From contig CM046349.1 in NCBI GenBank assembly GCA_025403435.1, forward strand, positions 25,915,854 to 25,979,853: 64,000 nucleotides of DNA. The letters run 5' to 3'. The notes under the pieces are model-generated. The model saw nothing but the letters and a program-made list of their open reading frames with translations, was not told the DNA's origin and searched no databases. This DNA comes from Artocarpus heterophyllus. Taxonomy: Eukaryota > Streptophyta > Magnoliopsida > Rosales > Moraceae. Every line of letters begins with the position of its first letter. Position 1 is the stretch's first letter. Below are positions 1 to 13,000 of this stretch, piece after piece. The translations under genes and the position numbers were made by a program.

Positions 1-436
1 CAAAATAAGAGAGTATATTGTATATGTTTATGGATTTGAAGTTTTAGTACTTTCTAGTTCTCTAAAAAATATGCTTTAGTTTTTGAAAAAAAAAATGATG
101 GAATGAAGAGGTCTTTCACATGTGATTATAGGGAGAAGATTTTGAGGCTTTTTCTATCCTTTTTGAAAAATATGCTCTAAAGACAGACACAGGTCATCTC
201 CAGAGGGAGATTTGGATAACTGATAATAGGTTTGAAAAATTTTGATTTTTTGAGGGCGTGCTTCAGAGACGAATGTAGTTCATCTTTAGTGCTACGTTTG
301 GGTTATCAAAAAAATGAAGATAAGGATTTAGAGGTTTCTAAGAGTCGTAAGAGAGTTTGGTGGAATTCCTAAGTGTTTTGGGAAATATTCTTGTAAAGCT
401 CTAAAAGTTGAAGGGCTCTAGGAGGAAGTTCCCAAT
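1..436. other. Gene-free flank split by a solo LTR
   Basis: No convincing coding exon is seen on either strand; frames are short and broken. The sequence is the left flank of the solo LTR that follows and would have been continuous with 2357 onward before that insertion. It might be a fragment of an older repeat or of a decayed gene, but nothing in it is recognisable. Confidence 0.4.
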
Positions 437-2356
437 CGTTGAAAAAATTGGTTCGGTGACACAGTAGAAATTTAAAAATTTTATGAAACACCTGAGAAAC
501 TAACTCATAATGCTATAAACAATAAATTAAAAATTTAACGTACTAGTTGGAGACTGGAAACAACACTTTTGGTTGAACAATTCTTCAAGAACGATTCTCT
601 ATCGTTAGATCTTCAATGTTATTCTCTCCCTTCATATTGTTGTGTATATGGCCACAACTCAACAAATCTCCACCACAACTACACTCTTTCTAACTACTAA
701 AGTGCTTAAAAACTAGGATTACTAAAAATGAGTAATCACGCTCTCATCTCTAATTTGCACATAGGCAGTCTAATAATAAATGAAGACCAAAGACCTTTAT
801 TTATAGAAATGTAGAAGGAGTCAGAAGTCTATCAGGACTAGGAGATAAATTTCCCTCCTATCCCTATACAATTGGCGCTAATGATAGATAAAGGGATTTA
901 AAATTTCTAACCAATCACAATGTAAGTATTTGTGATTATCTATATCATTCAAGATAATTCTCATTCAAATAATTCTATTTAAATTAGTATTCAATTGTTT
1001 GTGATAATTATCTAATTTAAATAATGATGAATAATTATCCTTTATCTAAATTCAAATTCAAATAGGATCTAAATTAATTATTCAAATAATTAATTATGCA
1101 AAATCCTAATTACTAATGTGAATAATTATTTTTTAGAATTAATTAAATAGCTAATTCTTCTAGATAATGTAGATAAGAGCCATCTTTAGTGGGCACAACA
1201 GTCTAGCCAGATTGAGGCCCATGCGTCCCATCAAGCTTAACGGCCTGACTCATGTATACTTATGTCTTACTTGTAGTAATCTATATTTGCCTGATCTGTC
1301 ATAAAGGAATCCTGAGCTAGTATTGGCACCCGATGGACATATACTATCAAGCTTCGATAATAACATATAAATTAATCCCCAATTAGTTATCCGTTTAATT
1401 ATTAAGCTCAGTGTCATTCCATTATAAACCCAAAGCTGCACTCTTGATAATATACGATATTATGGGACTTCTGAAATATTAGTCTTGTTCATGACTTCTC
1501 ATATTATGTGTATCCCATAGGTTATCCATAACCAGATGAAGGACTTAGTTCCATTTTATCTTCTAATTATTTCATCATTGGAAAATTCATTCCTTTTATA
1601 ACACATACAAAAGACTATCATTTGGTTACTATACGTATCCAGATTACCAAAGCCTCATTATATTTTCCAATTCCTGAGTGATGCTTTTGAAAGGATAACA
1701 TTGACTCTTTACTAGAGAGCTATAGATTCTGTGTTTACGGATTATGTTCTCATCAAATATAGATTGCATCTCTAACATACCGACAATGGAGTCTTCGTTC
1801 ATCGGAACTTCTGTCTTTGGCATATCAAAAGCTAGAAGCTACAAACATGAAATCATCAATCCAATTTAGGATTAAGATGACACATAAATTATTATCAAAG
1901 AAAATTAATTTGTTAAACGGAATTATTATCAAATCAATTCAACTTTAAGTCCAGTCTAGTGTACGACCACCATTAGGTCTGCCACACTAATTATGTCTAC
2001 CATGGAGTCAATTTGCTCCGATGACCAACATAAGCCGCCTCCCTAATTGAACGTAGATCCTTGTTATAGTCTTGTCATTATAAAGTGCCTAACTCTATAC
2101 ATAGACAGCAGACTATATAATTTAGACTATTAATCTCTGAATTGGATCTTTTTCGCCTATAAACACTATACATGTCTAATTCCAAGATTTGGTTATAATA
2201 GCCACTGATCACATGTTTGCTATTATACAATCATTAACATGATAATAATATGAGGACCATTATTAATACATGTAATGTTTGCATTATTATTTATTTCACC
2301 AAAAAATGTCATAAACACAATTAAAGTATTTATTCCTTAGTGTATCGATCCTAACA
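437..2356 (-). mobile_element. Solo copia-type LTR, minus strand
   Basis: On the minus strand this begins TGTTAGGATCGATACACTAAGG, close in layout to the LTR of the copia element at 19647 (TGTTAGACATG...CCCTAAGGAG). A minus-strand TATAAATA lies at 798-805. The far end reads ...TTTTTTCAACG, a one-base variant of the expected CA terminus. The flanking pentamers are CCAAT (432-436) and CTAAT (2357-2361), an imperfect target duplication with four of five bases matching. No internal retrotransposon region lies on either side, so this is read as a solo LTR left by recombination between two LTRs. The family is inferred from LTR layout only, and the 5-bp duplication is degenerate. Confidence 0.7.
798..805 (-). 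promoter_or_regulatory. TATA box in solo copia LTR
   Basis: Minus-strand TATAAATA, placed as in the LTRs of the intact copia element (21268 and 28923). It would have marked the U3/R boundary of this LTR. Confidence 0.55.
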
Positions 2357-3530
2357 CTAATCTCCAAGAGCGATGATGAGAAGAATTTCTTCGAAGAATT
2401 CCAAGTTCAAGGGGCACAAACTTAGATGAAGAAGAAAGCATTCATAGCTTTTTGAGAGCCAAAATGGTGTGAAATGAGTGGTTATGAGCCGTCAGTTGAA
2501 TTGTCCTTAGGTTTAAAGGTGGAGAGTGGTATTTGTAGGCGAGTTTGATGAGTTTTGGTGGTTTGCTTTAGGAGTAGCACCATTGTGCTTTGAGAGTACC
2601 TACAACATTTCATTCCCTTGTAGCAAACACACTAGGTGCCTTTTCTCATTTAAATTTTGGGTTGGCCATAAATGAGATGAAAGTGGGACAAATCTCAAAT
2701 TTTATGTTAATTTTATATTCTTGTCCAAATTTGAAGCTCCTAAGAGAATGAGATTTCTCGACTTGTTTTGCTAAAGGAAGGGTAAGAAAGACTTATTTGA
2801 TATGGAGGGTTCTCTTAGAGGCATGCTCTCCGAAAACTCGCAAGGGATGCACTCATGGAGACATGCTCTTGGAGATGTCAAGCACATATGTTGCTCCATG
2901 AATAGATTTTTTGACCTATTCTGCCAAGGGAAGAATTTTTTGGGCTAGTGTTTCAAACTTTGGGTTATTGTAAGGAAAATTAAACGCTTTTTTGTTATAT
3001 TAGGCAAAAGAAGAGAGCTTTGAGTTATTTTTTCCATCACCCACTTAATTTAGCTCAATTATTTTAAAACCCTCCAACTAGGGCCTAAAATCAAATTAAC
3101 TAAAATAAAATGGGCTTGGTTGACTATTGATGGCCTACCAAAACCATGACCCATGTGAGTTCCACAAATGTGGTTTGAGTCAACGAAGTGAGTTTGTTGG
3201 CACTACAGGATAAGAATGTTAGGCTTGAGCCCTTAGAGAGGCGTTATACAAAAGAGCAAATTACATGTTATGCTACACTTTTAAAGCTATGCTTAGTTAT
3301 GCCACACTTAAAAAGTTTATATCACACTATCATTTGTATTACGTATTAAGTTATGCCACAAAAGAATATATATGACATTTATAAAATGTAAATCTTAAAA
3401 GATGGTATTTATGAAAATCCTCTTATACGAGTTCATCAACAAATTGTTACTAGAAATCTCCATCCATCCAATTCTGTCTAAATTTTAAATGAAATTGAAA
3501 ATGTGACCATATTTACAGTTTTTCATTTTT
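2357..3530. other. Gene-free stretch
   Basis: AT-rich sequence with no ORF of note. 2360-2480 has a short open stretch (GATGATGAGAAGAATTTC...) without a recognisable domain. Nothing else can be supported. Confidence 0.4.
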
Positions 3531-4042
3531 AAAAGGGTGGTTCTATTTGGACCCCCTTTATGACTCTTTACACCCCTTTTAAAAGAAAATTTTCATATTG
3601 CATAAAAAACCCTTAAATAAAACAACAAAAAAGGACAACTAAAATTGACCTAATAACATAATCAATTTTTTTAATAAATAAGAACTAATAATATGTCTTT
3701 CTTCCTTCCACGCACTGTAACGCCCCCCTTATGGACATCACAGATGTTATTACATACATTCCTTACATACTTTTATTTTAGGATAAACCATTTGAACAAA
3801 ACTTAATTATTTTTAAAAAAACGTAAAACTTAAGTGGAAACATAATTAAGAAATCATATCTAGGATCCATGCATGCATGCATTTATTATTGTTATTATTA
3901 TTTATTTTTTTTACAACATTCAAAATCTTAATCCATCCTTAAAATAATAATTTACTGATTCATAAACATCCTTTAAATAGTTTACCAAATCCATCGAAGA
4001 TTAAAACAATCTTGTAAAACAACCATGAAAAACTTACTTATA

Positions 4043-4241
4043 GTTTAGCAGGCCGAACCTAAGAGTTTGGCAGGCCAAAGTTGTCTGGCAGGCCGAAGAT
4101 CAAACTTCAGTAGGCCGTCCGAGGCTCTGCAAAAATAGAATTTTTCAGAGTTGATGAGATCGGCAGGTCGGTACAGAGTAATCGACAGACTGATCTATCC
4201 ATCGGCAGTCTGAACAATAATGTTCACAGGCCAACCGATTG
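4043..4241. repeat. GGCAGGCCGAA palindrome array 1
   Basis: Several degenerate copies of TTCGGCAGGCCGAA lie here, for example GGCAGGCCGAAG near 4088, with spacing of roughly 20-25 bases or more. The array sits near the 3' end of the minus-strand gypsy LTR and matches array 7 in the related LTR at 38880. Confidence 0.8.
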
Positions 4242-6488
4242 TAAAACCAACTTTTTAAATCAAAACTCCATAATTTAAACGCGAAAGACGAAATACTTAA
4301 AAAGGAATAAGATAAAATAATAAAAGATAGTTCATGGGTTCTTTAAACTTATCAAATAAACGTGTCCAAATAATAAAACATGATTTTACATATAAAGTTA
4401 AAACTTCCTTCTTGGCGTTCTTCCGATTACAATTTATCTTGCTTAGCTCACACGCCTTTCCTCACCCTCCTCCTAGTCCATCACCTTCTTACCCTTATCT
4501 ATAACATGATATAAACTGAATAAGCTAAAGCTTAGTAAGTACCTTATTATCTCACAACTTAAAACATTTTATGAACATCATCATCATCATATATCATAAT
4601 AGTGCGCTAGGCACATTTGCATAGGAACATATCTTTCATTACTTTGACCATATTAAAACTTAATTCGTTTTATCTTAAGGGCCCAAGTGTTGCACCATAA
4701 TCATCATCGTAGGCGCGCCGTCATGAGAGGAAAATGGTAGCTAATTCCTAAACCAAACATGATGTCATAACATATCATAACATTGGTGTGCAACACTTAT
4801 TTAGGTGATACATATATATACTTATTTAAACTTTCATGCTTTGAAATACTTCATCATCATACGTGCATAACTTTATAAACATCAAAATATTTCATAAGAA
4901 AACTTTAAATAAAACCATCATAAAATCATCATAGATATCATCATGAACATAATTTCAAACCTTTTATAAAACATACCATGTTGCAGGTGAGAATGTACTT
5001 ACCGTTTTAAACTAGCTTACTTAACCTTAATATTGTTGGTGACGATGCTGCGGTCTCGATGTGCTCTTCTTCATAATGTGTTAATGTCATATATTCATTA
5101 AAAAGATACATAATAAAATTAATATTCATTTTCATAGAATGAATCATCCATTTCTTAAATCATCATACATACATTCATCTCTTTTGCAAACATAATTTAT
5201 AACACATATTCATTATCCATAAATCATAAGAACATACCACCAACACTAATATTTTCTGACCTCCATGAATTCTCAATTCAATAACTCAACATTCTCACAT
5301 AATTTAGGTACCACACTTGGCAAGAACCAAAATAACACATAAATATATTATCGTGACTTTTCCTAGGTCATAAAAATTACATTTAATGTCTCAAACAAAA
5401 CACACATCATACTCATAAAAACTGCCAGCCATTAGAAAAACAAAAACAATGAATAGTTCTTACTTGCATTCCTATAATTAAAATAAAATCATAATGACCC
5501 TAAAATTCAAATGACAACTTTTTAACATATAGTTACAATACCACACAAATTCTTGACACCAAATAAAAATCATTTGATCATACAAAATATCACACAATAA
5601 GAGTTCAACGCTATACCGATAAGAATAGTCTAAAAACCTAACTTCAATAAAAATTTCATATTACATAAAATATATATCATATTATCATGAGACTTTTCAA
5701 TTCATACATTAACATATACATAAACATATTTGCCGAATTTCATGTAAAATAACATTCATTTGCGTTATGAACAAAACTCATATTTTCGTGCAACATATTC
5801 AATCAGCATTAATTTACTGTGAGTGGCAGAGAGAAGAAAATTCATATCTTATCATAGAAAAATCCAATTAACTTGAAATTTAGAGGACCATCACATAACT
5901 CATACATGAATAACATATTAAAAATTTAGAGCAAAATGGAATTTTGTAGAGAAAGATATAATAGTCGGATATCAAGAAGGATTTCATTTCAAAATTAAAC
6001 CGAAAACAAACTCTTACCTCAAAACGATTCTTCTTGAATTCCTTCGAATTCGTCCAAAGAAAACTCAATATTTCTTTAAGCATTTGCAATCGAAAATAAA
6101 AGGGAGAAGAGAAGAAGAGAACGTGGAGAAAGAAGAAGAAAGCGAACAGTCTAAGAGAATATTTCTAAGAAAGAGAATTAAATTATCGTAAAAGATGAGA
6201 ATGTCATAAAAGAGGGAAGTTATCCTTTCTATAATATTAGAATTTTCTGACTAAACTTGGGCTAATTTGCGTGGAGAATGGAGAGAAAATGAGAAAAAGT
6301 CAAATCAATTAGTCTCTCTTACCATATTTTACCTTCTAAAAATAGGAAACCATTTAAAACAATTCCAATCAATGAAAATTCAATGGTTTTATTTCCTTAA
6401 ATGAGGAAAATAATTCATAAATGTACCAATCAATCAACAATCATTATCCAATCACAACCAATCATCATCGTCACAGTTTTAGGAGACT

Positions 6489-6625
6489 TCGGCTGACTAC
6501 TTGTCAGTTGTCATTAGCCTGCCGATTCCTCACTTCGGCCTGCCGATTCTCCTAAGTCCGACCTGCCGATTATTTCTATTGGCCTGCGGATGCTTGAGGG
6601 ACAATTCGGCCTACCGAACTGTCCT
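6489..6625. repeat. CGGCCTGCCGA palindrome array 2
   Basis: Copies such as TTCGGCCTGCCGATTC and TTCGGCCTACCGAACTG lie in the 5' part of the minus-strand LTR. They are inverted relative to the array at 4043, so the two ends of one LTR carry arrays of opposite orientation. Confidence 0.8.
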
Positions 6626-6858
6626 AACATACATGAATGTATCATACATTTAAATCATTAAGGAATCATAATTAAACATACAATGTAAATAACATGAACA
6701 CTTGAGCACATCAATTCCACGTTATCATCACCTGTCATAACACTTAAATAAATAGTTAGTGACAATAATATCATATATCATAACATATATCAATAAAAAT
6801 TACTTAATGTTGTCACTAATATAACATTATACGTTACATAAAATAGGCGGGTGTTACA

Positions 6859-7314
6859 CCACACCTATATGTCATCTTCTTAAAAAAAGCAAACTTCTAA
6901 TGCATAAATCCTTTTATGACAAAATCCTAATATTTACTATTCAATGACTATCCCAAAAATTCATATGAAGGTACGTTAAAATTTTTTTAAGCATAAAGTA
7001 GCATTTGTGATAAGTGCTTATTAAGCTAAACTATTAGAGGTATTAATAAATAAATATTTTTTTTTGTAAATTTAATTAGTAAATGTAGTGTATATATATA
7101 ATTTTTAATATAAAAATTTTCTTTATAAAAATGTTTTATGCCTAAAACTTAAAAAAAAAGAGATAAAAAGTTAGGAATGCTAAAATAACAAAAAATAACA
7201 TAGTGGACGTGAAAAAGAAAATGAGGTGAGAGAAAGTAAAATCATAAGGATATTTTTAGAACTATAGGGAGTATATTAAGTAAATTAGTTATTTTAAAAT
7301 TCTAAAAGGGTGTA
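6859..7314. other. Right half of the interrupted MITE-like element
   Basis: AT-rich non-coding sequence between the gypsy LTR and the right inverted repeat. No ORF or RNA gene is seen. Confidence 0.4.
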
Positions 7315-7584
7315 TTTTTAAGAGGGTGTGAAGAGTTAAAAACAGAGTACAAACAAAACCCACCTTTTTCAAAATTTTCATGAAAATGTTACGATTGTAG
7401 TACTTATAATCCATATTTTGAAAATGTTAACATGTTTTGAGATCAACTATTCTACCACAAAACAACCTTAATAGTTTAGGGCATACAGTAATAACATTTG
7501 AAAGTTCAATGGAGGGAGAATTAACAACTTGAGAACATTATTTCTATTTTTCTATAAACCATACTTTTAGAAATTAGAATCATA

Positions 7585-8049
7585 GGGGCCATTTGGTATT
7601 GTTTTTAAAATAAGTGTAAATATTTTTATTTTAAAAAATAAGAATTTTTGGGGAATTGTGTTGAGAATATTTTTAAAATTTTTGTCTCGAAGAGTATGCG
7701 AAAATATTTCTAAAAGGTCTGATAACAAAAACAAATAGGTCCATAACTTCTTTGTTTTAAATCCAATTGGAGCGATTTTTGTTTCATTTGCATTCACGAT
7801 AGAGAGAAGAATAAATCAGGATCCATATTGCTTATTAAATATCTCATGAACATTAAGGTTTTGTTAGATTTATTAGTAAATCAATTAACTTTTTTCACTA
7901 TATATTCAAACATAAATTTAAATTTTATTCTCTACTTAAATTAACATTCTAATGGCATATTAAACATTAATTCAGATAACAATCTAAACAACATAACTTA
8001 AATCAATAAATTCCAAATCACAACTCGAATCCACGTATCAAATGCAGCC
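7585..8049. mobile_element. Non-autonomous TIR element, copy 1
   Basis: About 465 bp starting GGGGCCATTTGGTAT and ending GTATCAAATGCAGCC, which are imperfect inverted termini. The interior is clearly related to 42766-43273: both carry GAGAGAAGAATAAAT, then CATGAACATTAAG, then TTTTGTTAGATTT, in the same order. Termini of the type GG(N)CGTTTGGTA are typical of plant hAT-like MITEs, but no 8-bp target duplication is visible, so the superfamily is a guess. Confidence 0.65.
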
Positions 8050-8870
8050 AATGGTTTGAGGGAGATTTTTGACAGAAGTGAATGAAGGACGGTTTCTTGC
8101 AACAATTCAATAGTTTACGAATGTCTATGATGTGTATCAATTGAGAGGGCGTTTACCGTTCATCGGAGGCTTGTAAAATTAATCAGCACTGAAGTCAGCG
8201 CTAAAGACACCTCCTTTTTGTTGTGCATGAAAATGATCAGAGGAGAAACCCCAAATTAAATACGAAACGTGGACCCCACGGGCAGCCTGATCCCCGTATA
8301 CTATTGATCGCTGTGGGCTTGGAACTCCGTTGATCGGTCACCCTCATCCCATCCAATCATCGCAGGCAGTGGGCCCCACTTTAAGGTCGTGGACGAGATT
8401 GTTCTACCGGTCAGCACATTCCCCCTGCCCGAAACTAACACTCCATTTCAACTGTCAGTAGGGTGTTTAAAAGAGAGAACTAATAGTGTGAACAATTATT
8501 ATTATAGCATATAAGAGTGTTATATTATAATATATCTTTTTATTATTATTATAATATATAAAAATTTTATATTATTTATAATTAAGATTGTGGTGAAAAT
8601 TAAATGATTTCTGTCACTACCAAACACCCCTGGATCTCTGCCCAGATGATGCCAGTAATAATACATTAGACGAAACGGTAAAACTCATACATAAAAAAAA
8701 TAATATCTCTAAAAAAAACGCAAGAAAACCACGAAAGGAAGTTTGTGGATTGGGATTTTATGTGTGGAGAACTTGGATGGTGGAAGTACCAAAAATTAAA
8801 AAAAAAAACAACAGCAACAAATAAAACAAACAAAGAAGGAAAAAAAAAAAAATCCCGATTGCCCGTAAGC
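8050..8870 (+). promoter_or_regulatory. Upstream region of the NF-YA gene
   Basis: This stretch precedes the first NF-YA exon. It contains GTGGACCCCAC at 8269-8279 and GTGGGCCCCAC within 8368-8380; both contain GTGGNCCC/GGNCCCAC cores like those bound by TCP transcription factors. A CCAAT pentamer follows near 8352, the motif NF-Y complexes themselves recognise, so feedback control is possible. 8480-8580 is an AT-only, partly self-complementary segment. A TATA box and start site cannot be fixed. Confidence 0.45.
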
Positions 8871-10043
8871 TTTTCTTTTCTTCTCCCTTTCTGTTTCAGT
8901 TTTTTCTCTAGAACCAAACGAGATTTCTCATTCCAATTTTGGGTACAGAAGGCGGAGAATAAGCAGAGAAAGGAGAAGCAGCGCCAAAACGGTGAGTTTT
9001 GGAGGTATAGAAACCCTAGCTCGTTGAGAATTTTGACGTTGACAATGTCGGAAACGAAAATACAAAAAAAAAAATGAAATTATTCAGATTAGGATTCATT
9101 GTTTATCTGAATTACAAGTAGCGCCTTTGTTTTTTTTTTAGTTGGTTTGGTCGTCGACAGAAGTGTGGAAGAAGCTTGAGAATCTTGGAATTTCGTGTCG
9201 GTTATTGGGGAGCGAACGGTTTTTGGTCCCTTTTTTTTGGTCGAGATTTTGAAGCGATTGCCTAGTTTGTTTCTGGGAATAGATATTCAATTATGCAAAT
9301 TGTTAGCTGATGGAGTTCGTTTTCTGACTTTGGGCTGAATTTTTGGTTTTTGAGTTAATTCTACTGAATTTATGGGTATAATTGAGTTGCGTTTAGCTTA
9401 TTTTATGGATTCACTTGATTCGATGGTGGTTCTTTGACGTTTCTGGTTTTGAAGTTGGAAACATGACATGCGATTTGGTTGGAAATTTTTAGAACTGTAA
9501 AATTGCTGTTAGGGAACTCAGGAATGCTGTTATAGAAACAAATTAAGGGTAAGAACTAATTGTCTTTTTAGAAGTTTCAGGATCTGCTGTTGTTCCGAAG
9601 TATAAAAGTAAAAGAGGATTCTTTTCATTAATCGGTTGACGTGAGATTTTTCACATAAAGTTTTATTACCTCTGTCTTGATAGCGGCTGGTTGAGATACA
9701 AAATATGGTTCGATATTTTGAGTTTGTAGTGGCCAAAATTTCGAGTGAGATTGTTGTTATCTCAGGCTGGTGTTTTGACTCTTTCTAGTCTTTTTCGTTC
9801 GTCATTGGTAGCATACTTTTTGGTGTCAGTTTTATTACCTAATTGTTCATCCCGTTTTAGTTGATGTGGGACTATAGATGTATATGGATCCTGTATGTTT
9901 GTAAATAGAGACTGTTGTTTAAGATTATGATCATTCTGTAGGGACTTGTTATATTATCGCATAATCTTGTTATTCAATACTTAAATGATGATTTTGGTTT
10001 TTGCTGCCAGATTTAGTTTGAGGATTCTGCACGTGGTGGACTC
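8871..10043 (+). other. NF-YA 5' UTR: non-coding exon, long intron, leader of exon 2
   Basis: A purine-rich leader ends AGCGCCAAAACG at 8991 followed by GTGAGT, a strong splice donor. The intron runs to a TTGCTGCCAG acceptor ending at 10010. Exon 2 starts at 10011 with a 33-base leader before the ATG. A long 5' UTR intron is common in plant NF-YA genes. The exact transcription start is unknown. No other gene is seen in this intron. Confidence 0.65.
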
Positions 10044-13000
10044 ATGACTTCCTCTGTGCATGATCTTTCTGGTAATTTTTTACTTCCAAAAGTTTATGTT
10101 TATGTAGTACTTTGTAGCTCCTTGCTTAGCTTGGTCCCAAAAGCTAGAATCCTTTTTTTTTTATGCATTTCTTGAAATTCATTGAACGATAATATTTAGC
10201 GTATATATTGTACAAGAATATTCTACAATATTTTTTGGCTAATCTTTGTATTGTTTTGACATGAGAATCATGTTATTTTTGTACTGAGGAGCTAAATTAT
10301 GGTTATTTGTTATTTTCTTATGTTTCTTTTGAGAAAACCAATACGTATTGCGAGATGACCAACTCATCCCTCATAAGCCAGCATAGTTTCAATCTTATTT
10401 GTAGCAAGCTTTCTTCCAAATCCAATCATTACCAATATGGTATTCGAAGCATTAACTATTTTGGTTTGAATAATGGTTTATGGGGAGGGATTATAATAGA
10501 TTCTGGTGTAGGGGGTGGTGGTGGTGATGGTTGTTCTGAAAGCTACGGTGGATCCGTTCATAACAGAGGTTGACATTGTAGTAGTGGGAAATTCTACATT
10601 AGTGACAAAATTGCTGTTTCTTACTGTTTTCTTTATGGCATTTATTACACAGACAACTGTGAAGCTGATGAGCAGCAGAAACACTCAGAATCGCAGCTGG
10701 AGTCATCTTCTTCAGTGGTTGGAATTTCTCATGCTGTAATTGCAACTCCAAATGTTCAGTATGCAACCCCTCCACAATTTGGAGCAGGGCATGCGGTGGT
10801 ACTTTCTTGAAACTAATTGCTTATCTTTATTGATCTGTTTCATACAGAAGCAAATGAGTCTACTAAATGTTCTGATTCACCTTAGGTTGAGTGCTGTTAA
10901 CAAGTATTGTTCGTTGGTTGCATGTGAATATGGTGAAAATGTAATGTTAGTTGTTCCTTTCCTAGTAATTGGTATATGTTAACGTGCAAGCAGTTTTCCT
11001 TCAGTTGATTGCAAAAGAAAATCAATTTCTGTTTTTCTGGGCTGTGAGAAAAAAATTGGAATACTTCTCTGGTTTAGAAGCTGATGTCTCTATACTTGTT
11101 ACATATTTTGTTGAACTGTGAGTTTGGATCTTGAAATATGTTGAAGCGCATGGCTGGAGGGATCTCTTAGTGTATAAAATTCTTTAACCTTAATTTTGCC
11201 TGGTAGGTAGTTGGCACTTAATTACGTTTTTGAAATTGGGCTGGGGCGTGATAAGATCATTTAAGTCAGACAAATATATATTTTTAAGGTAAAAAAATTG
11301 CTTGCATTTCACATGTCTGTCTCGAATGCATAGCTGCTTCAGTTCCATCTTTTTCCTTTTCCTATTTGGTAATTCTACTTTGGTTTATTTTTAGCACTGG
11401 ATTTAAAGTAAATTAAGCATCGTGCATTGGTTTTCTACTAGTATTATGTAATTCTACTTCAGCATATATATTCTAGATCTCTGTGAAAGTATTTCTTGGA
11501 TTTGGGTAGTCCTAGAGAAGCATATGATGGATTTTGAGGATGATCCAGAGCTGTGTTGATGGCTAAGAGCCTGAAATAAAGAGGAAGAAAAAAGAGTTCC
11601 AATAATCATGTGATTTTGGAATGAAGAGCAACCCGAAGAAAGGATAGCCAAACATGCTTTTGACATAGGGTAGACACCGAGATATTGAGATTAGTGACTA
11701 AGGAGAAGCGGCTACAGAAAGGAGGGAAAAAAAAAAGAAGAGACATCTGACCTTAAAATGGAAACCAAACATCTAGGGACTTTTGATTATTATGGTTCAG
11801 TTATATTAACTCTCTCTCTCTCTCTCTGTGCTGGCTCTTGAAAGGCATTTACATAGAATTTTGCTTGTTTTCTGTTCATATCTTCATTGGTATTTGGAAT
11901 AGAGGACATCCAGTTTCAAGCAGTGGAGTCCTTCTTTGTTTTGTTTTGTTTTTTTTTCCCAAGACATGTCGACTTTGTCGGGAATGTAGATACTTAAGAT
12001 GGCTCATTATAGCCGTCGAGTCTTGGGGAAAGTGCATTTGTATGTTTGTTGGGGTGATGCGGGATTGGTGAATTTTAATTAACTTGACATGAATCACGTC
12101 TTGAAAGTTCATGCATTTGCATGAGAAAGTTGATAATCTAAGATATAATCTTCTAAAGGATCTTCAGAATTTTGGAAGTAAGCAATATTGTTCCTAAGAA
12201 GTTGTTAATATACCTATTTATGTCCCAGTTTTTCCCTTCTATGTTTTATGCTCCTGAAGGATTTTCAGAATTTTAAACGTGGCAGCATGTTGCAAGCGGG
12301 TTGTCATTCCTTGCTTCTATTTTTTATGCCTTAAATTGCCCCAATAAAGAGATTTTTTAGTGAATGATTTACTCTGTAGTTACCAGTTCATTTCAAATGA
12401 ATGCTGCTTGTGAGTGCCAAGTATCTGTACCAGTTATTTGTTTGGTAAAATATATGTTGCAAGTTTAAGCGGCTAGGATTGTTACTCTTTAAAGTTGTAC
12501 TCTACTACTCTTTCAAAGGTCCATTGAGGCCTAAAAAATTTTTTCCTCAAAAATGTAGGTATGATAAATCTTATGTTTGGATGCAATGTTTTAAAATGTG
12601 CAATAGGGTATTGAGGTGTTTTCCTTTTGTGAGGCGAGGCGTAAGCTTCAAGGCATTTTGAGGCATTATGCTCAATACAAAACCATATAATAATTCAAAG
12701 AATATGAAAAATTAAGCATTTAAATGCAATAGTCATAAATCATAACTTAAGATCATAATAAGTCATGTTTGTGCTCAATAAAACATAGTCTAAATTAACA
12801 AGTTTTGTGAGCGGGAAGCCTCAAATAAACAAGTCCTAAAATAAACTAGTTATGACATCTAGTTTTAAAGCACCCCCCCCACTAAATTCAATTTAAACTG
12901 ATTTCTCTTATCTAGGCCTTTGGTTTATAAATTTACTTCAGTCCAACTAATTATAAACCGAAAGAAAGTGAGCCTTAGCCTTATGCCTCAACGCTAGCCT

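Larger units (their letters stand above)
3716..6858 (-). mobile_element. Gypsy-type LTR (3.1 kb), minus strand
   Basis: On the minus strand this starts TGTAACACCCGCCTATTTTATG and ends GGGGGGCGTTACA, matching the start (TGTAACACCCACC) and end (GGGGCGTTTCA) of the plus-strand LTR at 38880-41848. The two copies share the internal layout: a CT-rich leader (minus strand near 6090-6130), a conserved stretch around TACTTACTAAGC, and one GC-rich palindrome array near each end. No adjacent internal region is seen, so this is probably a solo LTR. Flanking pentamers (CGCAC and CCACA) do not match cleanly. Confidence 0.75.
3531..7373. mobile_element. MITE-like element interrupted by a gypsy LTR
   Basis: 3531-3595 and 7315-7373 are imperfect inverted repeats of about 55-60 bases. 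The left arm starts AAAAGGGTGGTTCTATTTGG and contains GACTCTTTACACCCC; the reverse complement of the right arm reads AAAAAGGTGGGTTTTGTTTG and contains AACTCTTCACACCC. Without the LTR at 3716-6858, about 700 bp of AT-rich sequence remains, the size of a non-autonomous DNA transposon. No transposase ORF is present. I could not find a clean target duplication, so the superfamily is open. Confidence 0.6.

Noticed and set aside
8745..9077. 110-codon ORF upstream of NF-YA
   Set aside because: It is Lys- and Ser-rich low-complexity reading through the purine-rich leader and across the splice donor at 8992; not a plausible protein.
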